Assembly (NCBI GenBank): GCA_933207985.1 | Contig: OW240912.1 | Span: 80,015,753 to 80,079,752 of the forward strand | Source: Pelobates cultripes | Taxonomy: Eukaryota; Chordata; Amphibia; Anura; Pelobatidae | Reading direction: 5' to 3' | Length of the DNA: 64,000 nt | Shown: one piece after another, positions 22,187 to 33,584 of the stretch | How positions within the stretch are numbered: the first letter of the stretch is position 1 | Layout: every line of letters starts with the position of its first letter | Translations under genes and position numbers: made by a program | Notes under the pieces: model-generated | Databases searched by the model: none | What the model saw: only the letters and a program-made list of their open reading frames with translations | Told to the model about the DNA's origin: nothing

Positions 22187-22198
22187 CTGTTTTGGGCC
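22187..22198 (-). CDS. RPGR: Candidate 12-nt RPGR microexon
   Basis: The minus strand reads CTACTTCTTTCCAG|GGCCCAAAACAG|GTAAATATT: a strong pyrimidine tract and acceptor, 12 nt, and a donor matching the consensus. It encodes GPKQ in phase 0. The upstream exon (24000-24065) ends and ORF15 (18962) begins in phase 0, so inclusion or skipping keeps the frame. It extends the basic QKRK end of the upstream exon. Only 12 nt support it, so chance is possible. Confidence 0.5.
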
Positions 22199-22274
22199 CT
22201 GGAAAGAAGTAGAAAACAAAGAAACTGCTTAAAGCAGCAAACCTGCTTTCAAGTAACCTCTATTGGAAAGTAGA

Positions 22275-22930
22275 TTACCGCATATACTCGAGTATAAGCA
22301 GAGTTTTTCGGCACATTTCTTGTGCTGAAAAAGCCCCACTCTGCTTATACTCGAGTCAAGGTCTGTATTATGGCAACTTATATTGCCATAATACAGACCA
22401 GGACCGTCGGGCTCATTACAAGCCCAGCATTCCTGGGGGGGCTGGCAGCGAGCTGTTACTTACCTTTGTAGCAGCTCCGTTCACATCCCCCATTCAGCTC
22501 ACAGTGTAAGTCTCGCGAGACCTGCGGCCGTCAGAGCATTGCCACGGGTCCGTGCGGCACGCAGACCGCGAGACTTACACTGTGAGCTGAATGGGGGATG
22601 TGAACGGAGCTGACCAGAGCTGCTACAAAGGTAAGTAACAGCTTGCTGCCGGCCCCCCCATCTGCACAGCCCATGCCACTGGACCACCAGGGAATCATAT
22701 AGTCCCCCTCCCTGGCCAGGTAACAAGCAGGGAGGGGGGGGACAAAAAATAAATAAAATAAAAATATTAAAATAACAAAAATATTCAAATAAAATAAAAA
22801 TATTAAAACAATATTAAAATAAAATTCAAATATTAAATATGCCCTCCTCTCACCCAGTTTACACACACTACACACACACTCTGCATTCATTATATACACA
22901 CACTACACACAAACACACACACCACACTCC
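22275..22930. mobile_element. Non-autonomous DNA element with GC palindrome and CA array
   Basis: Begins near CCGCATATACTCGAGTATAAG with an inner hairpin pair (TACTCGAGTATAAGCAGAG...CTCTGCTTATACTCGAGT) and a TGTATTATGGCAA...TTGCCATAATACA palindrome. A GC-rich palindrome follows (22445-22655), then ACTGGACCACCAGGGA at 22678, an AT-rich block (22741-22840) and CA-rich sequence (22858-22926). The right terminus is unclear. No protein. Confidence 0.68.
22445..22655. repeat. GC-rich palindrome
   Basis: CAGCGAGCTGTTACTTACCT...GTAGCAGCTCCGTTCACATC on the left is mirrored by GATGTGAACGGAGCTG and AGCTGCTACAAAGGTAAGTA on the right. Arms of about 90 bp surround a GC-rich centre. GGTAAGTAAC appears on both arms in opposite directions. 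Confidence 0.88.
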
Positions 22931-23320
22931 AATTTTATTGGGATCTAATTTTATTTAGAAAGTGTGGAGTTCTCTTTTTGCAAATCTACTTGATCGGACA
23001 CAAAATAATTTCATGGTGCGATGTTTACCAGGTGTGTGTATAATGTGTGGTTCATAATGCTTTGGCCCCCTCTACAGAAAGGCTATTATCCCTTGTCCAG
23101 TAGGGGAGTGTGTAGTCTGCACCTCTGGTTGGTCATTGAGGCATTAGTGAACGCCGGGCCGCATGGAATAAATTACTGTCTAAGTGTGCAGACCACATGC
23201 TGCTTACACTGGCACTAACAAATCATATGCCTTTACTTATTCTTAAATAATATGCTGTAGTTTCTTGCATGCTCAAAAATGTATCATTTTTGCACAGATT
23301 CTTTTTTTTTTTTTAAATAA

Positions 23321-23326
<6 letters not shown>
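22931..23326. other. No gene recognised
   Basis: Mixed sequence with no exon signal or known repeat that I can name. Confidence 0.4.

Positions 23327-23396
<70 letters not shown>
23327..23396. repeat. (TA)35 microsatellite
   Basis: Uninterrupted TA dinucleotide run of 70 bp, preceded by T and A runs. Confidence 0.98.
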
Positions 23397-23399
<3 letters not shown>

Positions 23400-23999
23400 A
23401 AGAAATTATTTACAGAACTCTGCACCATAAGTCTGCATTCATAGCCATGACCCCTCACTTTTTATCAAATGTGTGCACACAGTTCAGACACCGACACTAC
23501 TTAGTGATCTGAACTACAAAGCAGCATGCATTAGAAAGAGGACAACCAGGGAGCGATATAGCAAGGATTTCACAACCTGTTTGTACTTTCTCTGACTGTC
23601 TGCAGCCAGGTTGTGAATGTAAATGCAGCTCACTCAGTGCTGTTAATACAGTTCTCTGTACATATACTTTGCAACCCATTCTGTGTGGTGGTCAGAAATG
23701 GAGGTCCATTAAGCAATCAGAGAACTTACAATACATCAGCTACTATACAGAAATACTTATTCACTATGCAAAGTGTGGTAATTTAGGAACATTTACATAT
23801 ATCTTTTATAATGAAAATTAAGTGGAATTTTACCCTTTTTTCCTATATAAAATCATTTATTCTATATATCACTATTAGAACTGTATTTTTCCTGGTGGAC
23901 CACACAATATCAGAATTAAGTATAAAAGGAATGCATACAATAAGCTGAAGGCCTTTTCACTGTGACAGTATATTTAATAATGAGAAGGTAGTCACTTAC
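23397..23999. other. RPGR intron, no feature recognised
   Basis: Intronic sequence. A block at about 23540-23690 (TTCACAACCTG...CAGGTTGTGAATG) contains a short inverted repeat but cannot be assigned to a family. Confidence 0.45.
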
Positions 24000-24065
24000 T
24001 TTTCTTTTTTGAACAGGGGAAAAACTTATCCTTTGGTCATCAGGATTCATGCTCATTACATGTGT
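24000..24065 (-). CDS. RPGR: RPGR exon with THVMSMN...SPVQKRK motif
   Basis: A 66-nt exon, phase 0 at both ends, with acceptor GCTATTTCAG and donor GTAAGTGAC. It encodes THVMSMNPDDQRISF then SPVQKRK. Mammalian RPGR has the order ILNM-THIMSLN...LSPVQKQK just after the RCC1 propeller and linker; the exon at 36578-36687 ends in ATDVLNM, also in phase 0, so the joined product reproduces that conserved block. This is the strongest family evidence after the ORF15 C-terminus. Confidence 0.92.
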
Positions 24066-24565
24066 CTGAAATAGCAGGTTATCAAAGGTTAATACACTGT
24101 GATTTATATACATAAAATAAACATGCCATTAAATACCATCCTAAGAAAGTTAGTAACAATGAGTCATGTTTGCACCAGAATAAATCCGATGTAAATAAAA
24201 TAAATAAATAATTCTGATGCATGAAAAAGAACATCCAGCTGAAAGCTCCATTGAAATGTAAATCAGGGCCAATCATTTGGCACTTCAGTTGCATTTATAG
24301 ATGGTTGGAATGTTGTAAATTGAAAAACAAAATAAAAAATAAAGATGATTTCAGGGATTATTGTTATTCCCAGCCTAAGGCACACCTGTGCAATAATCAT
24401 GCTGTCTAATCAGCATCTTGATATGCCACAGCTGTGAAGTGGATGGATTATCTCAGCAAAGGAGAAGCGCTCACTAACAGATTTAGACAGATTTGTGAAC
24501 AATATTTGAGAGAAATAGGCCTTTTGTGTACATAGAGAAAGTCTTAGATCTTTGAGTTCAGCTTA
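24066..24565. other. RPGR intron
   Basis: Intronic sequence, AT-rich. No repeat or exon recognised. Confidence 0.5.
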
Positions 24566-27500
24566 TTAACCCCTTCAGGACGGGTGACGGACGAGGTCCG
24601 TCACGCAGGGGAGACCCTTAACGACGGGTGACGGACCTCGTCCGTCACGCGGTAAAATTAACCCCGGATCGCCGCTATCGCGGCGATCGCGGGGTTAATG
24701 GTGCTCCCGGTATGCCTCTGCATTAGAGGCATACCGGGAGCACCCGGTCAGCTGCCCAGCACATGTGCTCGCTCTGACCGCAAGTCTGAGCGAGCACATG
24801 TGCTCTGTATACTCACCTACCGGCTCCCTGCACTTCCGGGTTCTGTGTGAAGTGCAGGGAGCCGGATCAGTGCTGATCCTGCCCCCTGCTGTTAAAAAAA
24901 ATAAAGTTTATTTAAAGTGTCCCCCCCCTTACCCATTTTAATAAAAAATTAACCCCTTCCCTGCCAATTGATCACTGACTACAGTGATCAATTGGCAGGG
25001 ATTACATTTTACTATGATCTGATTTTTTTTTTTAACCCCTGAGGGTTAATTCTTTTTTTTTTTAACCCTCAGGGGTTAAATTAATTAAATTAATTAATTA
25101 AATTATTTTTAAATTATATATTTAGATAGCTGGGGTAGGTGGAAGTTAGTGGGGAATTGGGGGATTTGGCGTTAGGCTAACTAGGGGTTAACGTTAAAAA
25201 AAAGTTTTAAAAGAAACTTTAAAAAGTTAAAAATTAAGCTTAAAAAATGTTTTAATAACATTTAAGTAATAAAAACAAAAAAACACACTTTACCTAGTCC
25301 AAATAAAAATTAACCCCTTCCCTGCCAGTCGATCACTGCCTACAGCGATCAAATAGAGATCACAGTATTATACTGTGATCTAATTTTTTTTAACCCCTGA
25401 GGATTAACTTTTATTTATTTTTTTAACCCTCAGGGGTTCAATTTATTTAATTAATTAATTTAAATATTTTATAACTATATATTTTGCTAGCTGGGGTGGG
25501 TGGGAGTTATGGGAAAATGGGGAATTTACTGTTAGTGCTGCGTACTGCTAGTTAGGGGTTAACAGTAAAAAAAATAGCTTAGAAAAATGTTAAATCTGTA
25601 AAAAAGTTTTAAGAAAGTTTAGGAAAGTTTAAAAAAAATTTATAAGCAAAACAAAAGTTTAAAAACTAGTTTTTAAAAGTAAAAAAGTTATAAAAAGTAA
25701 AAAAATACATTTTAAAAACGCTCATTACCACTACACCTGGAACAAACTAGTGAAAAAAGTATCCCACGCCAAGGTTCAAAATATGCCTTTTGAATTACCC
25801 CAGGGTGTATTCTTTAATAAATAGTATGTGTTTGTGGGGAAGTTTCAATAACCAACCGTCTAAACTATTCCAAATTGGAACATGGACACAGCGTAAAACT
25901 TCAAAGTTAGAAAAAAACTGAATGGCTGCGTCTCAAATGCGCCCCTTCAACATGCACATATACCTGGCAAAGGTACATACGGGGGTATTGCTGTACTCAG
26001 CCGACATAGCTGAGCAACATATGAAGTATTATACAGTCATAGTACACATAAGGTTTGCAAAATATGCTGCGCAAACTCACTTTGTATGTCAAAAAGGCAG
26101 AAAAAATGCTTATTACCACTACACTTGGTACAAGCTAGCGGAAAAATGATCCCACACTAAGGTTCAAAATATGCCTTTTGAAATACCCTGGGATGTCTTC
26201 TTTAAGAAATGGTATGGCTTTATGGGGAATTTGGATTATATAGCCTGGTAAAATACTCTAAAATGGGACATAGGCACAGCATAAAAATTCAAAGTTTGAA
26301 AAAACTGGAATGGCTGTGTCCCAAATGTGCCCCTCCGATGTCCACACATACCTGGCAAAGGTACATACGGGGGTATTGCTGTACTCAGCCGACATAGCTG
26401 AGCAACATATGAAGTATTATACAGTCGTAGCACACATAAGGTTTGCAAAATATACTGTGCAAACTCACTTTGTATGTCAAAAAGGCAGAAAAAACGCTTA
26501 TTACCACTACATCTGGTACAAGCTAGCGGAAAAATGATCCCACGCTAAGGTTCAAACTATACCTTTTGAAACACCCTGGGGTGTCTACTTTAAGAAATGG
26601 TAGGCCTTTGTGGGGTAGATTGAATTTAAAACCTGCGAAGATGCTTGGAAATTGCACATAGGCCCAGCGTCAAAATTCAAAGTTTGGTAAAAACGGATAT
26701 GGCTTGGTCTCCTATATGGCACTGTAGCTTCACAAAATAGTGACAAAGACATTCATTGGGGGTGTATTTTTACTCCAAAGACTTAGCTGAGCATAATTTG
26801 GGAGGTTTGAACTTAGTGGCACATATGAAATATACAAAACGCCCAGCAAAAATGCAATCCGTATGTAAAAAATGCACAAAATAATTTTTTTACCACATAC
26901 TTTGGCATATATTGGTGAAAAAATGGGGGTATGTTAAGGCACAATATGCACCTTATGAGATACCCTGGAGTGTCTACTTTTACAAATGGTAGGCCTTTGT
27001 GGGGGTTTTTTGAACAGTCAAACTGTTATAATACCCCAAATGGAAGCTAAGGCTCATTAAATCCATCTCTCAAAATTCTACTGTGAATACTGTAAAGGAC
27101 AGGTCTCCTATATGGCACTGTAGCTTCACGAAATAGTGCCAAAGACATTCATATGGGGTGTCATTTTACTCAGAAGACTTAGCTGAGCATAATTTGGGGG
27201 GTTTGAACTTAGTGGCACATATGAAATATACAAAACGCCCAGCAAAAATGCAATCCGTATGTAAAAAATGCACAAAATTATTTTTTACCACATACTTTGG
27301 CATATATTGGTGAAAAAATGGGGGCATGTTAAGGCACAATATGCACCTTATAAGATACCCTGGAGTGTCTACTTTTACAAATGGTAGGCCTTTGTGGGGT
27401 TTTTTGAACAGTCAAACTGTTATAATACCCCAAATGGAAGCTAAGGCTCATTAAATTCATCTCTCAACATTCTACTGTGAATACTGAAAAGGACAGGTAT

Positions 27501-28295
27501 CCTGTATGGCACTGTAACTTCACGAAATAGTGCAAAAGACATACAATGGGGGTGTCATTTTACTCAGCAGATGTAACTGAACACAAAATAAAACTTTGTA
27601 CAGGAATAGCACACACCAACTTTACAAAATATACACGAGAATTTCTCTGTTATAAGTTTGTGTGCCAAAAACCAAAAAGAACACAATTTTACTCCAATAT
27701 TTAGCAGAGGTTGGCGGTGAAATGGCTACGTAGAAAGTGTCAAAACAACCTTAGGTAAATAGCCCGTGATGTCTACTTTATATAAATATATACTTTTGTG
27801 TGGCAATTTTGTTTTCTTTTATGGCTATTAAGCTTACAAGACAAACATACCAAATTCTAAAATCGCTCCACATTAAAATTTTATTTTACTCCTTGTGCTT
27901 TGTGACCTGTAACTACCAAAAAAAACTTAAAATCCCAGACACATTATATATTCTGTAAATCAGAACAAATAAATAAATTTATTTTTAATTACTTTCCTTA
28001 ACCTGCACTAATTATGCACACATTATTATTGCAAAAACTGTAAAAAAAAACAATATTTTTCATTTTTTTTGCATTTTTCTGTATTTTTTTTATAATAAGT
28101 AAGCATTTATATATATATATGTTATATCAAATTAAAGCCCTTTCTGTCCTTTAAAAAACAGTATATAATATGTGTCGGTGCAATAAATGAGAGAGATGCA
28201 AATTGCAGTTGAACGCAAACAGCAAGAAAATGCAAAAATTGCTTGTGTCATTAAGCGTAAGTCAAGCTTCTGAAGCTGTGTCCTTAAGGGGTTAA
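24566..28295. mobile_element. 3.7-kb TTAA-flanked non-coding DNA element
   Basis: The ends are inverted: TTAACCCCTTCAGGAC at 24566 and GTCCTTAAGGGGTTAA ending at 28295, with TTAA at both borders. The left 300 bp is a cluster of hairpins (GACGGACGAGGTCCGTC, CGCCGCTATCGCGGCG, CCGGTATGCCTCTGCATTAG with its inverse, GAGCGAGCACATGTGC). Then come two palindromic TTAACCCCTGAGGGTTAA-type blocks (25030-25080 and 25390-25440) and a tandem array (25530-27880). No transposase frame is seen. Terminal sequence ties it to the tiny MITEs at 8521 and 34393. Confidence 0.78.
25530..27880. repeat. Tandem array of about 390-bp units
   Basis: The AATGGCTG-GTC motif recurs at 25922 and 26310, and GGTCTCCTATATGGCACTGT at about 26708 and 27106, with a diverged unit at about 27497. 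Spacing is 388-399 bp. Each unit carries in order a CCTTTGTGGGG motif, a tract near AATTCAAAGTT or its equivalent, a ...TATTACCACTACA... or ACCACATACTTTGG block and TACCCTGG-GTGTCTAC. Short open frames repeat with the units and are interrupted, so coding is unlikely. Confidence 0.85.
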
Positions 28296-28329
28296 AAATG
28301 GGGACAAAAACAAAAGTGTTGCGTTTACA

Positions 28330-30000
28330 ATTTTGTTCAGTGTATATATTTTGATTCTGAGTGTTCAGCCATACTACATATTCACTGTGTTTCAGTACAT
28401 TCAGCCATGCTGCATATTCACCGTGGTTCATTACATATGGCCACGCAACATATACATTGTGTTTCAGTACCTTCAGCCTACGTTCAGCCATGCTACATAC
28501 TCACTGTATTTCAGTACATTCGGCCGTGCTACTTATTCATTGTGTCTATGTACTATTGACCTACATTCAGTCACCATTTTTTATTTATTTTTTTGCTGTG
28601 TCTGTATAGACAGGCTTGAGGTACAACAACAGCAATCCTCTCGCTTAGCATTTCGCACAGAGGTATATTAGGCATGCACAATTTTAGAATGTGAACACGG
28701 GATAACAGGATAGGAAGGGTGCTAGTCAGGTCTATCTAGTTAATAATCATGATACAGGCTAGGTGCAAACAGTTAATGCGAAGTTATATGGCTAGGAGAT
28801 GAGCTAGGTTAGGTAGAATAAGTAAACATATTGAGCTACAAACTAGCAAGGTACTGCTAGCTATAGGTACATTACGATTGTTATACTTGTGGTTTAGCAT
28901 GAGTTAAGAAACCTGTGGTACTTTAAGAGCGACAGGAGGCAAATAAGTGGTTAACATATAGGACTTGTTAAAATCAAAATAAGCATTACATTTAGCTACA
29001 AGATTTAGTTCGATAGCTAGACATTTAGTTTAATTTATAGCAGTTAGTAGAGGGTGACTGCTGTTCCCATGTAAGCTAGCAATCATTTGTACTGCACGAG
29101 GTTAAGATGGAGCATTACTAATAGCAAAGCACCATATGCCCATCATTGAGCATGCTAAGTTGGCTTATGCGCTAAATAAAATTTCTATGCTAAACAACAT
29201 TAATCTTTAGGGCGGTCCAGAGGGCGGGGGGTAAGAGCATGAGTCTGTGACTTCAGCTTGTGGAGCAAGCAGAGCGGCCGTCTCCCCCTAGCCCCGTCGT
29301 AGTAGGCCTCAGAGTAGTCCGAGTAAGGTGTCTATTGGGTCAGCGGGGTGTCCCCCGGAGGCTAAGGGCACAATAAGCTGTGTACAAGCTTTTTGCCCGG
29401 ATGGGTCCACCGTTTTAGAGCCCAAAGTGCCGGAGTTCGCCTTCCATGCATCTGGTCGGCTCGGCGGTCAAGCTCCGCCCCCTCTATACCTATTTACTGT
29501 GGCTCAGTACATTTGGTCTGGGTTTGGTCACACTACATATCCACTGTATTTAAGTACTTTTGAGAGCACTATATTTTAGTTTCTACTTATTACATTTTCA
29601 TTTGGTTCAGTACTTTTGGCCAACGTTCGGCCATGCTACAGCCACTTGTTTTATTACATTTGGCCATAACATACTATACTATAAAAAAAAAAAAAATGTA
29701 GCCTACTTTCGGCCATACTACATAGTCATTTATGGTTTAGTACTTAACATTCGGCTGTGCTACTATTCCCGTTTATCTCAGTACATTTAGCCTACATTCG
29801 GCCACGCTACATTTTCAACTTGATTCACGTATATTCGACCACACTACACAGTCACTTTGATTTGCTGCATTCATCCATCCAAGCTACATGTGCACTTATT
29901 TCAGTACATTTGGCCTACATATTCACTTGGTTCAATTACATTCGACTTTCCTTAAGCTAAGCTACATAGTCACTGTGATTCTTAGCTACCTGGTAATTGA
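28330..30000. repeat. Degenerate minisatellite (TTCAGCCATGCTACATATTC), interrupted
   Basis: Units of about 35-60 bp with the core TTCRGCCATGCTACATATTC and TTCAGTACATT occur at 28340-28590 and again at 29490-29960. Between them, 28600-29490 holds unrelated sequence with a GC-rich block (AGAGGGCGGGGGGTAAG, GCGGTCAAGCTCCGCC). The array may belong to an unrecognised retroelement. Confidence 0.65.
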
Positions 30001-31703
30001 TACCCTATACATTATATATACCTACCTTATTTTAATCTCCAGAGTTGGACAGTATATTGGCCTTCATGGTCTATATAGAGTTGGTATTAATTTGTATTTT
30101 TGTATGTAGTTCTATGTTAAATGGTTCTATGTCACATGATCAGTACACAGTACTTTGTAAAACTACAAGAGTGCAGTTTGCTTTAGTTTATCATACCATT
30201 ACCGGTTGTCATAAAACATGCGTAATGTGGCCCATGTTCATAACAACAAAACAACCCCTAATTATCTTCAGGAACAGTTACACAGGTTCTCACGGTACAA
30301 TTTACATTATTTGGTAATTTTCATAATTAACAGTTTCCTTTGCTTAGGGGTATCACGTATTCTCACTTCACTACCTTATTCAGTATACCAGGTTTTGTTT
30401 GGGGGGCATGTCATATTCTCTTTTAGAAGATGTAATATGTTAATTTTCAGTTACTCCAAATGTCCTCATTATAATGTTTTATACTATGCCTTCCTGTCTC
30501 AATGTATACTTGCTCCAAACTTGCGCTTGGTTATCCACAACTCTATAATTTTGTACCTTTGCCTCTTGGTATATAGCTCACAGGGGTCATGTTATTAATT
30601 TATTCTGGCCAAAGTCTTTACTGCCTATCTTACATATCTATATACGTTGCGAGCATATCAGAATATCAAGTCTCACCATTTATTCTTCATACCGGCCATT
30701 TTTAATTATCTGAGGTTTTTTTTATGCATTTATGGTTAACAGAGTAATTTATTATACTCCCGTTTGTTTGGAAACAGGTATCACTATCTTAATTTTTTTT
30801 ACATTTTTTTAATGCTTTATTTTTATGTGCATTGTAAGATCACAAGTAGCATGACATTGACGAGTCAGCAGAAAAGCTACATATCAATTAAACAAAGTAT
30901 CAATAGGAAACAGTGTATACTTTTTCTTTTTAAAGTAAAAAAAGAAATAACAGTGCTTGGCTTGGAGACAAAGACAAATACGAAAGTAGAGCATATGCAC
31001 TAAGAGGGAATTCAAAAGATTAAATTGAGAAGGTTTCGAGATGACACCTAGTAGCTTTAGCAAAGAATAAAACCCCCAGGAAGCCCCCAAACAAAAAACA
31101 AACGTCCTGCACAAAGAGATATAGGCACAAAACAGCTGCTGAATGCGAACATTAAGAGCAATGCTGAGATTATGTGCCAGAGAGAGCATCCCAAGCTCAT
31201 CAGTCGAGTAAGCCGATGCCCTGTAGAGGCCGAGCAACAGACCCACTACAAAAGCCCCAGCACTGGGACTATTAGCCCACATATGATCACTTTGTGGTAG
31301 TTGAACAAGCCTGATAGGACCATCTGGAGGCACTCTACTGACCCTATGTCCCAGTGTATTAGGAGGTATAGCTTCACTGCTCTGCGGAGCATCGAAGGAT
31401 CATAAGCAGCTGGCCCCATGTTGGCTCTCTCGCCGCTCAGACTTATCATGCAGACCCAAACATGAAAGGGTTCCAGCACCCTTCGCTCTGCTGTACGCTG
31501 TGGACCATCAGGTAGTCTGCTATTCGCGTTGTTCAGTGCCGTGGGTCTTCGTTGAGTGTCCATTGCTGCACAGAAGGACGCGGGAAGTCCATGCTGTTGG
31601 TGTGGGACATCATGACCTGCTTCCTAGGGATGGGAGAGGCACATGGCATCCACCATCTTGAGTGTGTCTTGTGCTTGTAGCAGTAATGCCGCGCGCCCTC
31701 AGC
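30001..31703. other. Unclassified sequence, possibly retroelement-derived
   Basis: No exon recognised. 31020-31703 has higher GC and a long minus-strand open stretch, and it contains a CATGGCATCCACCATCTTGAG block similar to retroelement leader sequences. The hAT element at 31704 inserted into it and its continuation is 32719-32940. I cannot name it. Confidence 0.4.
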
Positions 31704-31807
31704 CAGTGGTGTATCCTGGTTTTGTGCTGCCCTAGGCAGGACAAAACTCAGGCGCCCCCCACCCCCCCGCGCAACCCCCACCCAACCCTTCCCCCCCGCC
31801 CCACCTT

Positions 31808-32290
31808 CTAAACACACACACAGTCAGACACAAACACACACACACAGTCAGACACATACACAAACACACACACACACAGTCAGACACATACACAAACACA
31901 CACACACACAGTCAGACACATACACAAACACACACAGTCAGACACATACACAGACACAGTCAGACACAAACACACACACACACAGTCAGACACACACACA
32001 CACACAGTCAGACACACACACACACACACAGTCAGACACAGACAGACACAACACACACACAGTCAGACACAAACACAGTCAGACACATACACAGACACAA
32101 ACACAGTCAGACACAGTCAGACACAAACACAGTCAGACACAAACACAGTCAGACACAAACACACACAAACACAGTCAGACACAAACACACACACACTCAC
32201 AAACACACACACAGTCAGACACAAATACACACACACACACACAGTCAGACACAAACACACAGTCAGACACAAACACACACACACACACAT
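31808..32290. repeat. CA-rich minisatellite (CACACAGTCAGACACAAA)
   Basis: About 480 bp of ACACACAGTCAGACACAAAC units of 18-40 bp inside the hAT element. Confidence 0.95.
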
Positions 32291-32385
32291 TAACTTTTTT
32301 TTTAATTTAAATCCCCCCCCCAACCTCCTTACCTTTGGGAGTGCTGGGGGGGGGGGTCTCTCTCCCTGGTGGTCCAGTGGCTGCA

Positions 32386-32571
32386 GGGCGGGCGGCCGGC
32401 GAGGGAGCACTTCCCATGAGCTGACTGCTCAGCTCCCTCGCGCGTCGGCTGCAGAGTGAAGCTGGGAACCGGAAGATGACGTCATCTTCCGGCTCCCAGC
32501 CTCACTTTGCGGTGCGCGAGGGAGCTGAGCAGTCAGCTCATGGGAAGTGCTCCCTCGCCGGCCGCCCGCCC
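32386..32571. repeat. GC-rich palindrome centred on TGACGTCA
   Basis: Arms of about 85 bp (GGGCGGGCGGCCGGCGAGGG and its inverse) with the centre GGAAGATGACGTCATCTTCC. The two arms differ mainly near the middle of the stem. The centre happens to match a CRE/ATF palindrome. Confidence 0.95.
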
Positions 32572-32718
32572 GGCCGCTCGGGATGTCAGTTAGCCGCAAG
32601 GCTAACAAGGCATCTGCCCTGGGCATTTGGGGGGCGGCGTTTTTTGCTGCCCCCTGAAAAATGCCGCCAAAGGCAAATGCCTTGTTTGCCTCGCGGCTAA
32701 TACGTCCCTGCCCTCAGC

Positions 32719-32998
32719 GTAATTAGGAAGTCTCCAGGAAGTAGACCAGGATCACCCCCAACGATCCAGAGGAAGAGGGGGCACCAAGCAGCAGCACGGA
32801 GCAGGAGCAGTATCGGCCACTTCTCCAAGCCTCTAGGCGCACTAGGCCACTAAGCCAGCTCACAGCTCTACATTAGCGTGAACACCCAGAGGCATCAAAA
32901 CACACGTAGGAACATTCCCAATCTGTTCAAAAGCACCATAGAGGCACCCTGAGTTGTCAAAGGGGTTACAATCTGCAAGATTATGTCGGTATAATAAT
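32719..32998. other. Continuation of unclassified GC-rich sequence
   Basis: Flank of the hAT insertion, continuous with 31020-31703 once the element is removed. Confidence 0.4.
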
Positions 32999-33396
32999 TT
33001 AAGGACCACTATAGGCACACAGACCACTTCAGCTCAATGCTATGTTTCACTGAGGGTTAATCCAGTCTCTAGTGACTGTCTCACTGACAGCCGCTAGAGG
33101 CGCTTCTCACTGTGAAAATCATAGTGAGAAGACGCTGGACGTCCATAAGAAAGCATTGAGTAATGCTTTCATACGGGCTGTTTGAATGTGCGCGTGGCTC
33201 TTGCCGCTCATGCGCATTCGGATCTGACGTCGACAGGGGGTGGGGAGCTCCCCAGCACAGAGGGAGCCCGGCACTGGAGAAAGGTAAGTGGTTGAAGGGG
33301 TTTTAATCCCTTCAGCCCAGCGGGAGGGGGGCACCTAATAACCCTATAGTGCCAGGAAAGCGAGTTTGTTTTTCTGGCACTATAGTGCTCCTTTAA
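32999..33396. mobile_element. T2-type MITE, subfamily A
   Basis: TTAAGGACCACTATAGGCAC at the left, TTTCTGGCACTATAGTGCTC then CTTTAA at the right, TTAA borders. The left hairpin is partly deleted, while the core (TGACAGCCGCTAGAGGCGC, GAGAAAGGTAAGTGG) is kept. Confidence 0.88.
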
Positions 33397-33584
33397 GTGC
33401 CAGAGCTCACTAAGGATGTGTCTCTGGTGTCACTTTCCAGGTTTTGGATTTAAGTTACTGAACCACTGTACACCTTTTTTGCCCTTCACTTTCTATACAC
33501 TTATTCTTATTATCAACTTCTAGCATTCTATCTTTCATTCATCTGCCAGATTAAGTCCACCCCCGCTGGCGGACGTCGGCGGGG

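Larger units (their letters stand above)
31704..32710. mobile_element. hAT-type element with exact 8-bp duplication
   Basis: Starts CAGTGGTGTATCCTGG and ends GGCTAATACGTCCCTG. The flanking 8-mer CCCTCAGC is identical on both sides (31696-31703 and 32711-32718), diagnostic of hAT-like integration. Internal order: CA-rich array, T-rich block, CCCTGGTGGTCCAGTGG (32364-32380), GC palindrome, then coding-free sequence. No transposase. Confidence 0.93.

Noticed and set aside
24571..28295. CRISPR-like or tandem coding array
   Set aside because: Units are about 390 bp and the host is a vertebrate; frames break within units.
31808..32410. Cys/Val-rich frame opposite the CA array
   Set aside because: Translation of a CA/GT minisatellite.
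32476..32490. Functional CREB promoter at TGACGTCA
   Set aside because: No nearby gene start; kept only as an observation on the palindrome.
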